Positions 27,918 to 36,716 of a stretch of 64,000 nt of DNA are shown here, one piece after another. The stretch lies in the NCBI GenBank assembly GCA_016717285.1, contig JADKFU010000005.1:2154501-2218500 (forward strand). Reading direction: 5' to 3'. Source of the stretch: Chitinophagaceae bacterium. Lineage in GTDB: Bacteria > Bacteroidota > Bacteroidia > Chitinophagales > UBA10324. The position numbers and the translations under genes are program-made. The notes beneath the pieces were generated by a model, which saw only the letters and a program-made list of their open reading frames with translations, did not search any database and had not been told where the DNA came from. How positions within the stretch are numbered: position 1 is the stretch's first letter; each line of letters opens with the position of its first letter.

Positions 27918-28343
27918 ATGAATAAGAACGGAGCAATAATTGTTGTTGAAGATGACACAGATGACCAGGAAATGTTTACAGCAGTATTTAAAGAGCTCAA
28001 CTATAAGAATCAAATTGTTTTCTTTAACGACGGACAAGAAGCACTTACCTTTTTAACAGCAAAAAGCACAGAGCCTTTCATTGTTTTTTCAGACATTAAT
28101 ATGCCAAAGTTGAATGGTATGGAGCTAAGGATGCAAATCCACGAAAATGAAGATATCCGCTTAAAAACTATCCCATACCTTTTCTTTACCACAAGTGCTG
28201 CACAGGAAGACGTGGTTGCTGCTTACTCAAAATCCATTCAAGGATTCTTTGTGAAACCCTCAAATTTTCAGGATTTAAAAAGCCTGATAAAAATAATAGT
28301 TGAGTATTGGCAAAACTGTGTTTCACCAAACTATGTCAAGTAA
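27918..28343 (+). CDS. Single-domain response regulator (Rcp1/CheY-like)
   Basis: Receiver domain of 141 residues without an output domain. The acidic pocket is VVEDDTDDQEMF, the phosphoacceptor Asp lies in VFSDINMPKLNG (about 60), the conserved Thr/Ser in FFTTSA and the Lys in FFVKPSN. The short insert after the third strand and the DDQE start fit the Rcp1-type regulators usually paired with bacteriophytochromes or other histidine kinases. No kinase is next to it, so its partner is unknown. Confidence 0.9.
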   Translation: MNKNGAIIVVEDDTDDQEMFTAVFKELNYKNQIVFFNDGQEALTFLTAKSTEPFIVFSDINMPKLNGMELRMQIHENEDIRLKTIPYLFFTTSAAQEDVVAAYSKSIQGFFVKPSNFQDLKSLIKIIVEYWQNCVSPNYVK

Positions 28344-28728
28344 TTTTGAAACTGTTGACACTTCCTCAATTGCGGAAAAATTGCACCGATCATCTTTTTA
28401 GATAATCCAATCCTTCGCATGCATGAGCGCTTATTATTATAAGGGAAACGCAAGCTATTTATGCCGGGCTATCGATTTCTAAATTGTCATGTCAAACTAA
28501 CAACAGTATGATTTTTCTTTGCGAGATTTGTATAGCAACAAAATCAATTTCTAAAGTCTTTTTAAAAAATAAATGATAAAAGGAGGTGGATTTTTATGAG
28601 AAAAATAATCGTCTCATCAATGATTCGCTGAAACTAATTTGTTAAAAAATCTCCCTGCTTGCAAGCATGATCTCTTGGCAGACTTCAAACCGAAGATTAT
28701 ATTTTAACAACAATACAATGCATTCCTC
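28344..28728. other. 385-bp intergenic stretch
   Basis: AT-rich. Apart from the short start-like remnant at 28582-28631 (listed separately) I see no gene, hairpin with T-run or repeat. Confidence 0.5.
28582..28631 (+). pseudogene. Remnant 5' end of a dihydrofolate-reductase-family gene with strong Shine-Dalgarno
   Basis: AGGAGGTGG (28581-28589) stands 7 bases before ATG at 28596, an unusually strong ribosome site for this genome. The frame reads MRKIIVSSMIR and stops at 28631. MRKIIVSSxIS(LDG) is the usual start of RibD-C/DHFR-family proteins in Bacteroidota, so this looks like the leader of such a gene whose body has been lost. The sequence after the stop shows no continuation in any frame. 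Confidence 0.35.
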
Positions 28729-29115
28729 ATGACCCACCCAAAAGACAAGCAAATTTTTGAAGGTGAAATAGCAACTTATTGGTTTGATGATGGAATTCTG
28801 ATTTCTCTTTCTAAGAATCCTAAGCGTACAGTAGAAAATATAACAAATAATGTTGCTTTGATAAAACAAATCACAAATAACAAGCGAGTACCGTTATTAA
28901 TTTACTTGTCGAATTCCCCGGTTCCAGACAAAGAGACTCGAAAGTTTGCAGCAGAACAGGTAGCAGTTATTTACTCAGCAATGGCAATGGTTTCAAAACC
29001 AGGACTGGCAAAATTTATAATGAATATATTGTTCATGTTGAAACCTTCACCCATCCCGATGAAAAGCTTTACAGATGATACAACAGCTAAAGAATGGATT
29101 AAGCAATATCTATAG
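28729..29115 (+). CDS. SpoIIAA/STAS-like small protein (DUF7793-like)
   Basis: Cytoplasmic protein of 128 residues. The pattern (IATYWFDDGILISLSKNPKR, then NVALIKQITNNKRVPLLIYL and a C-terminal MKSFTDDTTAKEWIKQYL) is that of a Bacteroidota family with a SpoIIAA/STAS-like alpha/beta fold. These stand-alone proteins usually end in a helix with a -W(I/L)xxY(L/I) motif, as here. No enzymatic motif is visible. The open frame of the next gene overlaps its end, but that gene's likely start is 23 bp downstream. Confidence 0.65.
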   Translation: MTHPKDKQIFEGEIATYWFDDGILISLSKNPKRTVENITNNVALIKQITNNKRVPLLIYLSNSPVPDKETRKFAAEQVAVIYSAMAMVSKPGLAKFIMNILFMLKPSPIPMKSFTDDTTAKEWIKQYL

Positions 29116-29137
29116 CGTTTACTTTTCTTACGTTTCG

Positions 29138-30073
29138 ATGAAACAAAATCTTCATCTTAACCAATCAACAATTGAAAGACTTTCGACAATGTTCCTATTA
29201 TATACTTTGCTTCCTTTTCTCTTCCATTTTTCCGCTTGTACTGATTCTTCTTTCAGTTCTGACTCAAAACTTAGGGATTATGATTTAATGGCACCTGCCA
29301 AAATCATGATTTTGCCTGATACGCTGCGCGAAGTCTCAGGAGCTACTGAAATCAACAACACAACCATTGCCTGTATCCAGGATGAAAATGGTATCCTGTT
29401 CATATACGATGTATTGCATAACAACATTAAGCGTCAGTATAACTTTCATGTTGATGGCGATTATGAAGGAATAGCACGCGTAGGAAAAACAATTTATATT
29501 TTGCGAAGTGATGGAACCCTTTTTGAAATATCAGATTATGAAACAGCGAATTTTGCATTAGTAACTTATAACACCGGCATTCCAGCCGACAATGAAGGTT
29601 TATGTTATGATGCGGATAACAACCGTTTACTGATTGCATGCAAGAGTAAACTGGAAAAAGGTGCAGCGTATAAAGATAAAAGGGTGATTTACGGATTTGA
29701 TTTAAGCACAAAAAAATTGATCAGCGAACCGGTTTTCACCTTCGATCTTGTAACTATTAAACAATTTGCGCAGGAAAAGAAATTAAACCTTCCGGAACAA
29801 AACAAAACGAATGGGACTGATGCTGTTCTTAAATTTTCGCCATCAGCCATAGCCATACATCCATTCTCAAAAAAACTCTATTTACTTTCGGCTGCCGGAT
29901 ACATGCTATTCATTTTTGACATGCAAGGCAAATTAGAACACATAGAACAATTGAATCCTGAAATATTTAATAAAGCGGAAGGAATTACATTCTTCAGCAA
30001 TGGTGATATGCTGATTACAAATGAGGGTCAGGATCAGAAACCGACCTTGCTCCTGTTCAGTTACCGGAATTAA
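29138..30073 (+). CDS. SdiA-regulated-like (YjiK family) propeller lipoprotein
   Basis: Lipoprotein of 311 residues. The start at 29138 gives a positively charged n-region followed by MFLLYTLLPFLFHFSACTDS with lipobox FSAC; an ATG at 29189 is the alternative. The mature part is a beta-propeller with ILPDTLREVSGATEINNTTI, DGDYEGIARVGKTIYILRSD, GIPADNEGLCYD and EGITFFSNGDMLITNEGQ, matching the SdiA-regulated/YjiK family. This family is probably calcium-binding and of unknown role in the envelope. No partner gene is evident. Confidence 0.78.
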   Translation: MKQNLHLNQSTIERLSTMFLLYTLLPFLFHFSACTDSSFSSDSKLRDYDLMAPAKIMILPDTLREVSGATEINNTTIACIQDENGILFIYDVLHNNIKRQYNFHVDGDYEGIARVGKTIYILRSDGTLFEISDYETANFALVTYNTGIPADNEGLCYDADNNRLLIACKSKLEKGAAYKDKRVIYGFDLSTKKLISEPVFTFDLVTIKQFAQEKKLNLPEQNKTNGTDAVLKFSPSAIAIHPFSKKLYLLSAAGYMLFIFDMQGKLEHIEQLNPEIFNKAEGITFFSNGDMLITNEGQDQKPTLLLFSYRN

Positions 30074-30280
30074 TATTTAAATCTCTTTATCCTATTGCTT
30101 CACCATCCTGCATACCGAAGCTTTGCTTCCTTTCCAATCTCTTGTATTATGGTGATTCGATTTTGAACTCATAACCGTGTCGGTCTCCTGGAAAATTAAC
30201 ATTCACAAAGTATCTGTTATTGTCCAAATCAACCCTCTATATTGTCAATATTGCACCCTTCCGTTACCATAATGCGATAT

Positions 30281-30288
30281 TACTTTTG
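30281..30288 (+). promoter_or_regulatory. Promoter -7 element (TACTTTTG) of the DinB gene
   Basis: TACTTTTG matches TAnnTTTG, with transcription expected near 30295, 15 bases before ATG 30310. This supports that start over an upstream in-frame start at 30220, which would lie before the promoter. No good TTG box is seen. Confidence 0.45.
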
Positions 30289-30309
30289 TCATCAGTTAAA
30301 TCATTCAGG

Positions 30310-30783
30310 ATGAATCCTAACCTTGATAAAATAAAACAAATCCGCCTTTTCCTGTTGAAAGAAATTGAACAGCTAACTGTTGAGCAGCTTAACAAAATTC
30401 CAGAAGGCTTCAATAACAACATTATTTGGAACCTGGCTCATTTAGTTGCTTCCATGCAGTCATTGTGTTACATAAGAGCTGATTTACCACTTGCTATCCA
30501 TGATAAATACGTGTCTCCTTACTTAACAAATACAAAGCCTTTGCAATTTTTGAGCGCAAAAGAAATTGAGGATATCAAGAGTTATTTGATTGCTACCATA
30601 GATATTTTACAAACCGACCTGGACAAAGGTATTTTCAATAATTACACGCCATCTCCAAACGTATTTAAATGGTATAAAATAAACTTAAACACCATTGATG
30701 ACGCATTAGCGTTTTTACTTTATCATGATGGGTATCATACAGGCAGCATTATGGCTTTGAAACGTTTAGTAAACAACAATTAA
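30310..30783 (+). CDS. DinB-like metal-dependent four-helix protein
   Basis: Protein of 157 residues of the DinB/YfiT superfamily. The metal ligands are the His in NIIWNLAHLVASMQ (helix 2) and two His in LLYHDGYHTGSIMALKR (helix 4). The family includes bacillithiol- or mycothiol-dependent transferases and many proteins of unknown role. The next gene (SRPBCC) starts 13 bp downstream, so the two form a small operon. Confidence 0.85.
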   Translation: MNPNLDKIKQIRLFLLKEIEQLTVEQLNKIPEGFNNNIIWNLAHLVASMQSLCYIRADLPLAIHDKYVSPYLTNTKPLQFLSAKEIEDIKSYLIATIDILQTDLDKGIFNNYTPSPNVFKWYKINLNTIDDALAFLLYHDGYHTGSIMALKRLVNNN

Positions 30784-30796
30784 AATAAAATGGAAA

Positions 30797-31231
30797 ATGG
30801 AAAAAGAAACTAAAAATTACGCATACGAATTTGTATCTGCTGAAACGCCACAAACCATTTTTAAAACCTTACTGAATCCCCGCAAATGGTGGATAGGTTT
30901 GTATGGAGAAGATATCAAAGGGAGCAGCGTGAATCTCAACGACGAGTTTACATTCAATGCAGGTGATGGAGTGCATTATTCCAAACAGCGATTAATTGAA
31001 ATGGAACCTGACAAGAAGATTGTTTGGCAGGTGACAGAAAGCAATCTTTCCTTCGCGAAAAAAACGGATGAGTGGACCAGTACGAAAATCAGCTTTGAAA
31101 TTTCGAAACATGGGGACAAAAATAAAATCACCTTTATGCACCACGGACTAGTTCCAAAATTTGAATGCTACAATAATTGCGCAGGTGCGTGGACGCAGTA
31201 TTTGGACAACCTTGCTGAGAAAATGAAATAA
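30797..31231 (+). CDS. SRPBCC family protein (AHSA1/CalC-like)
   Basis: Cytoplasmic protein of 144 residues with the START/Bet v1-like helix-grip fold. It has the N-terminal strand YEFVSAETPQTIFKTLLNPR followed by KWWIGLYGEDIKG, central IEMEPDKKIVWQVTESNL, and the end FMHHGLVPKFECYNNC ... WTQYLDNLAEKMK typical of the AHSA1 group. These proteins bind hydrophobic ligands or act as chaperone cofactors. Probably co-transcribed with the DinB-like gene. Confidence 0.85.
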   Translation: MEKETKNYAYEFVSAETPQTIFKTLLNPRKWWIGLYGEDIKGSSVNLNDEFTFNAGDGVHYSKQRLIEMEPDKKIVWQVTESNLSFAKKTDEWTSTKISFEISKHGDKNKITFMHHGLVPKFECYNNCAGAWTQYLDNLAEKMK

Positions 31232-31582
31232 ATGAAGGAATCGCTCACAAAATAGCATTTAGTAATTGCGCTCTTATGCCAGGTAAACCGTTATGGTTTT
31301 CTTTGAATACGGATGATAATCATGCACACGGGCATTTTCCCCAAGAGTTCAGTTGTACATTCTCTTCGCAAGTGATTTTGCTATTTCTTCAGAGTATAAA
31401 ATAACCCATTGGTACTATATTCATTATGAAATGCTATGAATAATTGTTGACTACAGTATTCATAATAACTATTTGTGTAGTTTTAAGAGGGTGATTTTTT
31501 CCGGAGATTACCCTTTCATTCTAAAACTTCATTTATGACGCAAGCGTTACCAGAAACCAATTGGCAATTACGCCGAACTGAA
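31232..31582. other. 351-bp intergenic stretch
   Basis: No gene, terminator or repeat that I can support. The open frame of the following lipoprotein extends to 31535 but its signal peptide starts at 31583. Confidence 0.5.
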
Positions 31583-33325
31583 ATGAAAAATTGGTTTTAC
31601 GTCGTCCTGCTTATTTCTTTCACTTTCAGTTGTAAACAATCTGAAAAACAAACTGAACGAAACGCATCAGTTAAACCTGCGGATGCAACATCAAATAAAT
31701 ATTCAGGATGCTGCACCTCAAAAACTACCGACAAAGATTGGTATGCTTCCCGAAAAAAAGCACCCAAATTCACGGGCCTGGACGGTATCAACTTTGTCAT
31801 CACCACAAACTACAAAGAAGCACAGGAGTATTTCAATCAGGGCATGATGCTTTCATATGGATTCAATCATGCCGAAGCAGCACGTTCCTTTTATGAAGCA
31901 ACTAGAATTGATTCCACATGCGCCATGTGTTTTTGGGGATATGCTTATGTGTTAGGTCCAAACTACAATGGAGGCATGGAAGAGGATAATTTTGAACGGG
32001 CATTCGTTGCAGCACAAAAAGCATTGACTCTTTCCGCCGATTGTACAGAAAAGGAAAAGTACCTGATTGACGCATTGGCGTTTCGTTATTCAGAAAAACC
32101 TCCAGAAGACCGTAAACCACTTGACATTGCTTATAACACCGCGATGAAGAAGGTATATGATAGATTTTCTTCTGACCCCGATGTTGGTGCGCTCTACGCT
32201 GAATCGCTGATGGATTTGCATCCCTGGGATTTATATGAAAAGAAAACCAAGAAACCAAAAGCATGGACTCCGGAACTGCTTTCCGTATTAGAACATCTGA
32301 TGGAAATAAATCCGTCTCATCCCGGTGCCCATCATTTTTATATACATGCAGTAGAGGCTTCTGCAACTCCTGAAAAAGGACTTCCGAGTGCAAAGTTTTT
32401 TGAAACACAGGTGCCCGGTTCAGGACACCTGGTTCACATGCCTTCACACATTTATATCAACACCGGAAATTACCACCTCGCTTCGCTGGCAAATATCAAT
32501 GCCATAAAAGTAGATAGCAACTATTTTACCACTTGCCACGCACAGGGCGCGTATCCATTAGCCTACTTTCCGCACAACTATCATTTCCTGGCCGCAACAG
32601 CAACCTTAGAAGGAAATTCAAAACTTGCATGGAGTGCAGCGAAAGAAGTTCAGCTCAATACAGCCGCAGATATTATGTCACAACCCGGCTGGGGAACATT
32701 GCAACATTACTACACCATTCCTTACTATGTAGCGATAAAATTCGGAATGTGGGATACGATATTGAATATTCCGTTGCCGGAAGAGCAATTAATTTATCCG
32801 CGTGCTGTTTTGCACTATGCAAGAGGAATGGCTTATCTTGGAAAGAAAAACATACCTCAGGCTCAGAAAGAATTGGCAATCCTGGAAAAACTATCGGAGG
32901 ATTCCGTTCTGAAGACAATTACCATTTGGGATATAAATACAACTTACGAGTTGATGCAAATTGCTGTTAAAGTTTTATCTGCAGAAATATATCAGCAACA
33001 GAAAAATTATACAAAATCAATCCAGTTATTAAATGAAGCTGTTGCACTTGAAGACCAATTGAATTACAATGAACCACCTGATTGGTTTTTCTCCATCCGT
33101 CATCATTTGGGAGCCGTTTTACTTAAAGCCGGAAAATTTCCGGAAGCCGAAAAAATATACCTGGAAGACCTTTCAACATGGCGGGAAAACGGATGGGCTT
33201 TAATAGGACTGTATAACTCATTTGAGATGCAAAACAAAAATTCCGATGCGGCAGAAATTAAAATAAGGTTCGACAAAGCATGGAAATTTGCGGATAAGCC
33301 AATTAATTCGTCCTCTAGTTTGTGA
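31583..33325 (+). CDS. TPR-containing lipoprotein
   Basis: Lipoprotein of 580 residues. The start at 31583 gives MKNWFYVVLLISFTFSCKQS with lipobox FTFSC. After a linker the mature protein has degenerate tetratricopeptide repeats: YFNQGMMLSYGFNHAEAARS, FYEATRIDSTCAMCFWGYAY, then the conserved HPGAHHFYIHAVEAS and GHLVHMPSHIYINTG, and a final pair near 480-570. The His-rich HPGAHHFYIH and HMPSHIYI motifs are characteristic of a widespread TPR family of unknown function. The paired cysteines (GCCTS, CAMC) near the N-terminus could be redox-active or bind metal. It appears to be a single gene. Confidence 0.8.
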   Translation: MKNWFYVVLLISFTFSCKQSEKQTERNASVKPADATSNKYSGCCTSKTTDKDWYASRKKAPKFTGLDGINFVITTNYKEAQEYFNQGMMLSYGFNHAEAARSFYEATRIDSTCAMCFWGYAYVLGPNYNGGMEEDNFERAFVAAQKALTLSADCTEKEKYLIDALAFRYSEKPPEDRKPLDIAYNTAMKKVYDRFSSDPDVGALYAESLMDLHPWDLYEKKTKKPKAWTPELLSVLEHLMEINPSHPGAHHFYIHAVEASATPEKGLPSAKFFETQVPGSGHLVHMPSHIYINTGNYHLASLANINAIKVDSNYFTTCHAQGAYPLAYFPHNYHFLAATATLEGNSKLAWSAAKEVQLNTAADIMSQPGWGTLQHYYTIPYYVAIKFGMWDTILNIPLPEEQLIYPRAVLHYARGMAYLGKKNIPQAQKELAILEKLSEDSVLKTITIWDINTTYELMQIAVKVLSAEIYQQQKNYTKSIQLLNEAVALEDQLNYNEPPDWFFSIRHHLGAVLLKAGKFPEAEKIYLEDLSTWRENGWALIGLYNSFEMQNKNSDAAEIKIRFDKAWKFADKPINSSSSL

Positions 33326-33507
33326 TACCTTTTTAATATGTTGATTTACTTATAAATCCTTCACCTGTCCCACTCTGAAAACAAATAACAAACTCACGGA
33401 ATCAATCCGGAGTAAAATAGTTTGAAACGCAAGGCCTACGCTGCAATCTTATGGCATATTACAACCATCAAACTTTCTACCTTTAGGAAACATTTCTTGA
33501 AAGTTTG

Positions 33508-35059
33508 ATGAGAAGGAAAATCAGATATTACCGGAGACTTTGGCTTAAACACGACTTACCGGCAGGACTTTCAGTTTTTCTTGTCGCGCTTCCACTTTGT
33601 CTGGGAATCGCACTTGCATCAGGTGCGCCTCTTTACGCAGGACTCCTCTCTGGCATCATTGGCGGACTTGTAGTATCCATTATCAGCGGTTCACAACTTG
33701 CAGTGTCCGGACCTGCTGCAGGTTTAACAACTATTGTTGCAGCCTCTATCATTTCATTGGGCGATTACAAACTTTTTTTTACTTGCAGTAATTGTTGCCG
33801 GCCTGTTTCAACTCCTACTGGGAATTCTGAAACTTGGCGTAGTCGCAAATTATTTTCCTTCGTCAGTTATTAAAGGAATGCTGGCAGCTATAGGAATCAT
33901 TCTTATTTCTAAACAAATTCCGCTGGCAGTAGGTTATGACCAACCGGATTTCTGGTCGAGTGGCTTTTCAAAATTATTTTCAGCGCAAAACTTTTTAGGA
34001 AATTTTGAAAACTTCAATCACCACATCACACGCGGAGCAATTCTTATCACGTTGCTTTCCTTATTTGTTCTTATTGTTTTGCAACTTCCGTCTGCAAAAA
34101 AACTGAAAGTAATCCCCGCACCTTTATTAGTGGTAGTAATCGGAATCATCACAAACATGCTTTTTACAAACGCCGCATCAGGTTTCTCCCTCAGGCAGAC
34201 GCAACTTGTAAATATTCCAACCAATGTTTTTGCAAGCATTTCCTTACCCGACATTTCCAAAATATTTTCATCAACGGAGATTTGGAAAGATGGTGTTGTT
34301 ATTGGCCTGCTGGCAACTTTAGAAACATTGCTTTGCGTGGAGGCAGTTGACAAATTAGACAGACACAACCGCATCACACCTGTAAATCGTGAACTGATTG
34401 CACAAGGTATCGGTAATATGACTTGTGGACTTTTAGGAGCAATTCCAATGACAGCAGTGGTGGTTAGAGGTTCAGCAAATGTTGATGCGGGTGCAAGAAC
34501 AAAGCTTTCCGCATTCACGCACGGACTTTTTCTTTTGCTTGCCGTTCTACTTGTTCCTCATCTGCTAAATAAAATTCCTTATGCTTCCCTCTCAGCAATT
34601 CTTCTTATCACCGGTTACAACCTGACAAAACCCAAACTCTACCGGAATATTTTTTCTTTAGGCTGGAAACAGTTTCTTCCCTTTTCAATTACGATCATAG
34701 CTATTCTTTCAACCGACCTGCTTATTGGCGTAAGCATCGGCCTATTAATTTCTGTTTATTACATAGTTCGGAATAATTTTAAAGCAGAATATAAAATCAC
34801 CACTACTCAACGACACGAAACTGAAGTGAATGTGATTAAACTCAACAGCAATGTCACCTTCTTAAATAAAGTAAACCTTCGAAAAGCATTGGACCAAATT
34901 CCGGAATACAGCGTGTTGACGATTGACGGCAGTGAATGTAATTTCATTGACTACGATATTTTAGAAATAATAAGTGAATACAGCAACAAGGCACATGACA
35001 GACACATTGAGTTGCATCTTGAAGGAATTGAAAAAGTAAGCGTAACAGCAGTGCATTGA
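33508..35059 (+). CDS. SulP family anion transporter with STAS domain, broken by one frameshift
   Basis: Inner membrane anion permease, about 516 residues when repaired. The first frame (33508-33873) gives LKHDLPAGLSVFLVALPLCL GIALASGAPLYAGL, the SulP N-terminal signature. After the run of eight T at 33773-33780 the correct reading moves to the frame that ends at 35059. Removing one T joins ISLGDYKLF to LLAVIVAGLFQLLLGILKLG without loss. The transport core ends near residue 430 and a STAS domain follows (VNVIKLNSNVTFLNKVNLRK ... LTIDGSECNFIDYDILEI). Short SulP proteins of this kind often carry bicarbonate or sulfate; no carbonic anhydrase gene is intact nearby. The break may be a homopolymer error, phase variation or a real mutation. 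Confidence 0.85.
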
Positions 35060-35300
35060 CAATTGAATGCACAACTTCTAGCAATATTGTGCTGCCAAGG
35101 AAGAACAATTTCTTATGGAGATAATTTAACTGCAGACGGAGTGACAAAATCAGCACGAACAATACTGATTTAAGTCTTAACCATTAATTTGTTTACAACA
35201 TTAAAAATCCCTGCTTATCACACTTGCACTTGCAGCATCATTCGGACTTGGTTTCGCTTTCAGTCATTTAAGTGCTCACAAACCAAACGACCACTCTAAA

Positions 35301-35726
35301 ATGAAAAGAGTTACAAGCATTGGCGGAATCTTCTTTAAATGCAACGACCCAAAAAAAATGAACGAATGGTATAACACACACCTCGGCTTTAACACTAACC
35401 AATACGGAACCGTATTTGAATGGCGGCAAGCCGGTGATTCCACTAAAAAAGGATATACCAATTGGAATCCTTTTAAAGAAACTACTAAATACTTTGAGCC
35501 CTCAACAAAGGACTTCATGATAAATTACAGGGTAGAAAACCTGGAAGCACTTCTTGAAGAACTGAAAAAAGAAGGAGTAACAGTTCTTGATACAATAGAA
35601 GCTGTTGATTACGGAAAGTTTGCTCACATCATGGATATAGAAGGAAACAAAATCCAACTATGGGAACCCAACGACATTGAATATGAAAAACTCGGTATTC
35701 AAATGGGTAGCAAAACAACAAAATGA
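35301..35726 (+). CDS. VOC (glyoxalase/bleomycin resistance) family protein, possible loss of signal peptide
   Basis: Vicinal-oxygen-chelate fold protein of 141 residues: VTSIGGIFFKCNDPKKMNEW starts the first beta-alpha-beta unit, and FAHIMDIEGNKIQLWEPND supplies the conserved C-terminal Glu-containing strand. Upstream, from 35205 to 35300, the same frame encodes KSLLITLALAASFGLGFAFS HLSAHKPNDHSK, a convincing signal peptide, but no start codon precedes it. The run reads ATTAAAAATCC where ATGAAAAAATCC would be expected. Either the exported form has been lost, or this is a sequence error and the true product is secreted. Confidence 0.8.
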   Translation: MKRVTSIGGIFFKCNDPKKMNEWYNTHLGFNTNQYGTVFEWRQAGDSTKKGYTNWNPFKETTKYFEPSTKDFMINYRVENLEALLEELKKEGVTVLDTIEAVDYGKFAHIMDIEGNKIQLWEPNDIEYEKLGIQMGSKTTK

Positions 35727-35793
35727 AATTTTACCGGAAACACTCCTCCTTTCACAGGCATAAAGTGTCAGTAAATATGTGTGCATACAACGT

Positions 35794-36603
35794 ATGAAAA
35801 AAGTTAGCGCTACCATTAGCCGTATAACCATCTATCCAATAAAATCATTGGATGGCCTTCCATTGCAAAATGCTCAAATAACTGAAGGAGGTTGTCTTTT
35901 ACATGACAGGGAATACGCTATTTGTGATGCGGAAGGCCAATTTATTACCGGCAAATCGAATGCACTGGTTCATAGTTTACGTTCAACAGTTGATTTTGAA
36001 AATCAAGTAGTCTCCTTTCGTCAACAGGGGGAAAACACCTGGCAAATTTTCCATTTGGTAAAAGATAAATCAGCAATAGAAGATTATTTATCAGTGCATT
36101 TTCATACTGCTGTTAACTTTCTTCAAAATAATTCGGGACGATTTCTGGACATTCCCGATGTGAGTGGCTTAACTATTCTATCTACGGAAAGTCTGCAGGC
36201 AATTTCCGGATGGTATGATGGTATGACTTTAGAAGAAGCAAGAAAACGCTTTCGGGCAACTTTGGAAATAGAGGGAGTTCCCGCCTTCTGGGAAGATCAT
36301 TTGTTTTCTTCTCCGGGAAGAGCCATTGAATACAAAGCAGGTGAAGTAACTTTATTTGGAATGAGTCCCAGGGCAAGATGTATAGTGCCTTCCAGAAACC
36401 CCGAGACCGGAGAAATCATTCATGCCTTTCCAAAAATTTTTGCAAGACATCGGGCTGAATCATTACCTGAATTTTCAAAGTTAAAAGAATACGGTCATCA
36501 TTATCATTTAACAGTCAACTGCTATGTTCCTGACACTGAGGTTGGAAAATGGATTACTGTTGGTGATACGATTGAAACTATCGGAGAAAAAATTTTCTAT
36601 TGA
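35794..36603 (+). CDS. MOSC domain protein with N-terminal beta-barrel domain
   Basis: Protein of 269 residues related to YcbX and mARC. The MOSC N-terminal beta-barrel (ISRITIYPIKSLDGLPLQNA, LLHDREYAICDAEGQFITGK) is followed by the MOSC domain (RFRATLEIEGVPAFWEDHLF, then MSPRARCIVPSRNPETGE with the conserved molybdenum-cofactor-binding cysteine). The C-terminal ferredoxin domain of YcbX is absent, so the protein would need an external electron donor. It probably acts in molybdenum cofactor sulfur chemistry or N-hydroxylated compound reduction. An earlier in-frame start at 35779 is less likely. Confidence 0.88.
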   Translation: MKKVSATISRITIYPIKSLDGLPLQNAQITEGGCLLHDREYAICDAEGQFITGKSNALVHSLRSTVDFENQVVSFRQQGENTWQIFHLVKDKSAIEDYLSVHFHTAVNFLQNNSGRFLDIPDVSGLTILSTESLQAISGWYDGMTLEEARKRFRATLEIEGVPAFWEDHLFSSPGRAIEYKAGEVTLFGMSPRARCIVPSRNPETGEIIHAFPKIFARHRAESLPEFSKLKEYGHHYHLTVNCYVPDTEVGKWITVGDTIETIGEKIFY

Positions 36604-36716
36604 ACACAAGTTGGTTTTAATCGCAACAGTTGAAGACATGTGTGACATTATACATGGCTCAGGAAATGACCAATAACAAAATTAAAATCGGCGACATGAC
36701 TAATACATTTTATAAA

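Noticed and set aside
31902..32447. Minus-strand open frame of 181 codons inside the TPR lipoprotein gene
   Set aside because: Antisense shadow; composition rich in Arg, His and Pro as expected from reverse reading.
34018..34518. Minus-strand open frame of 166 codons inside the SulP gene
   Set aside because: Antisense shadow of a conserved transporter core.
35060..35172. In-frame extension after the SulP stop codon
   Set aside because: Thirty-odd open codons follow the TGA, but the STAS domain is already complete and the extension matches nothing I recognise.
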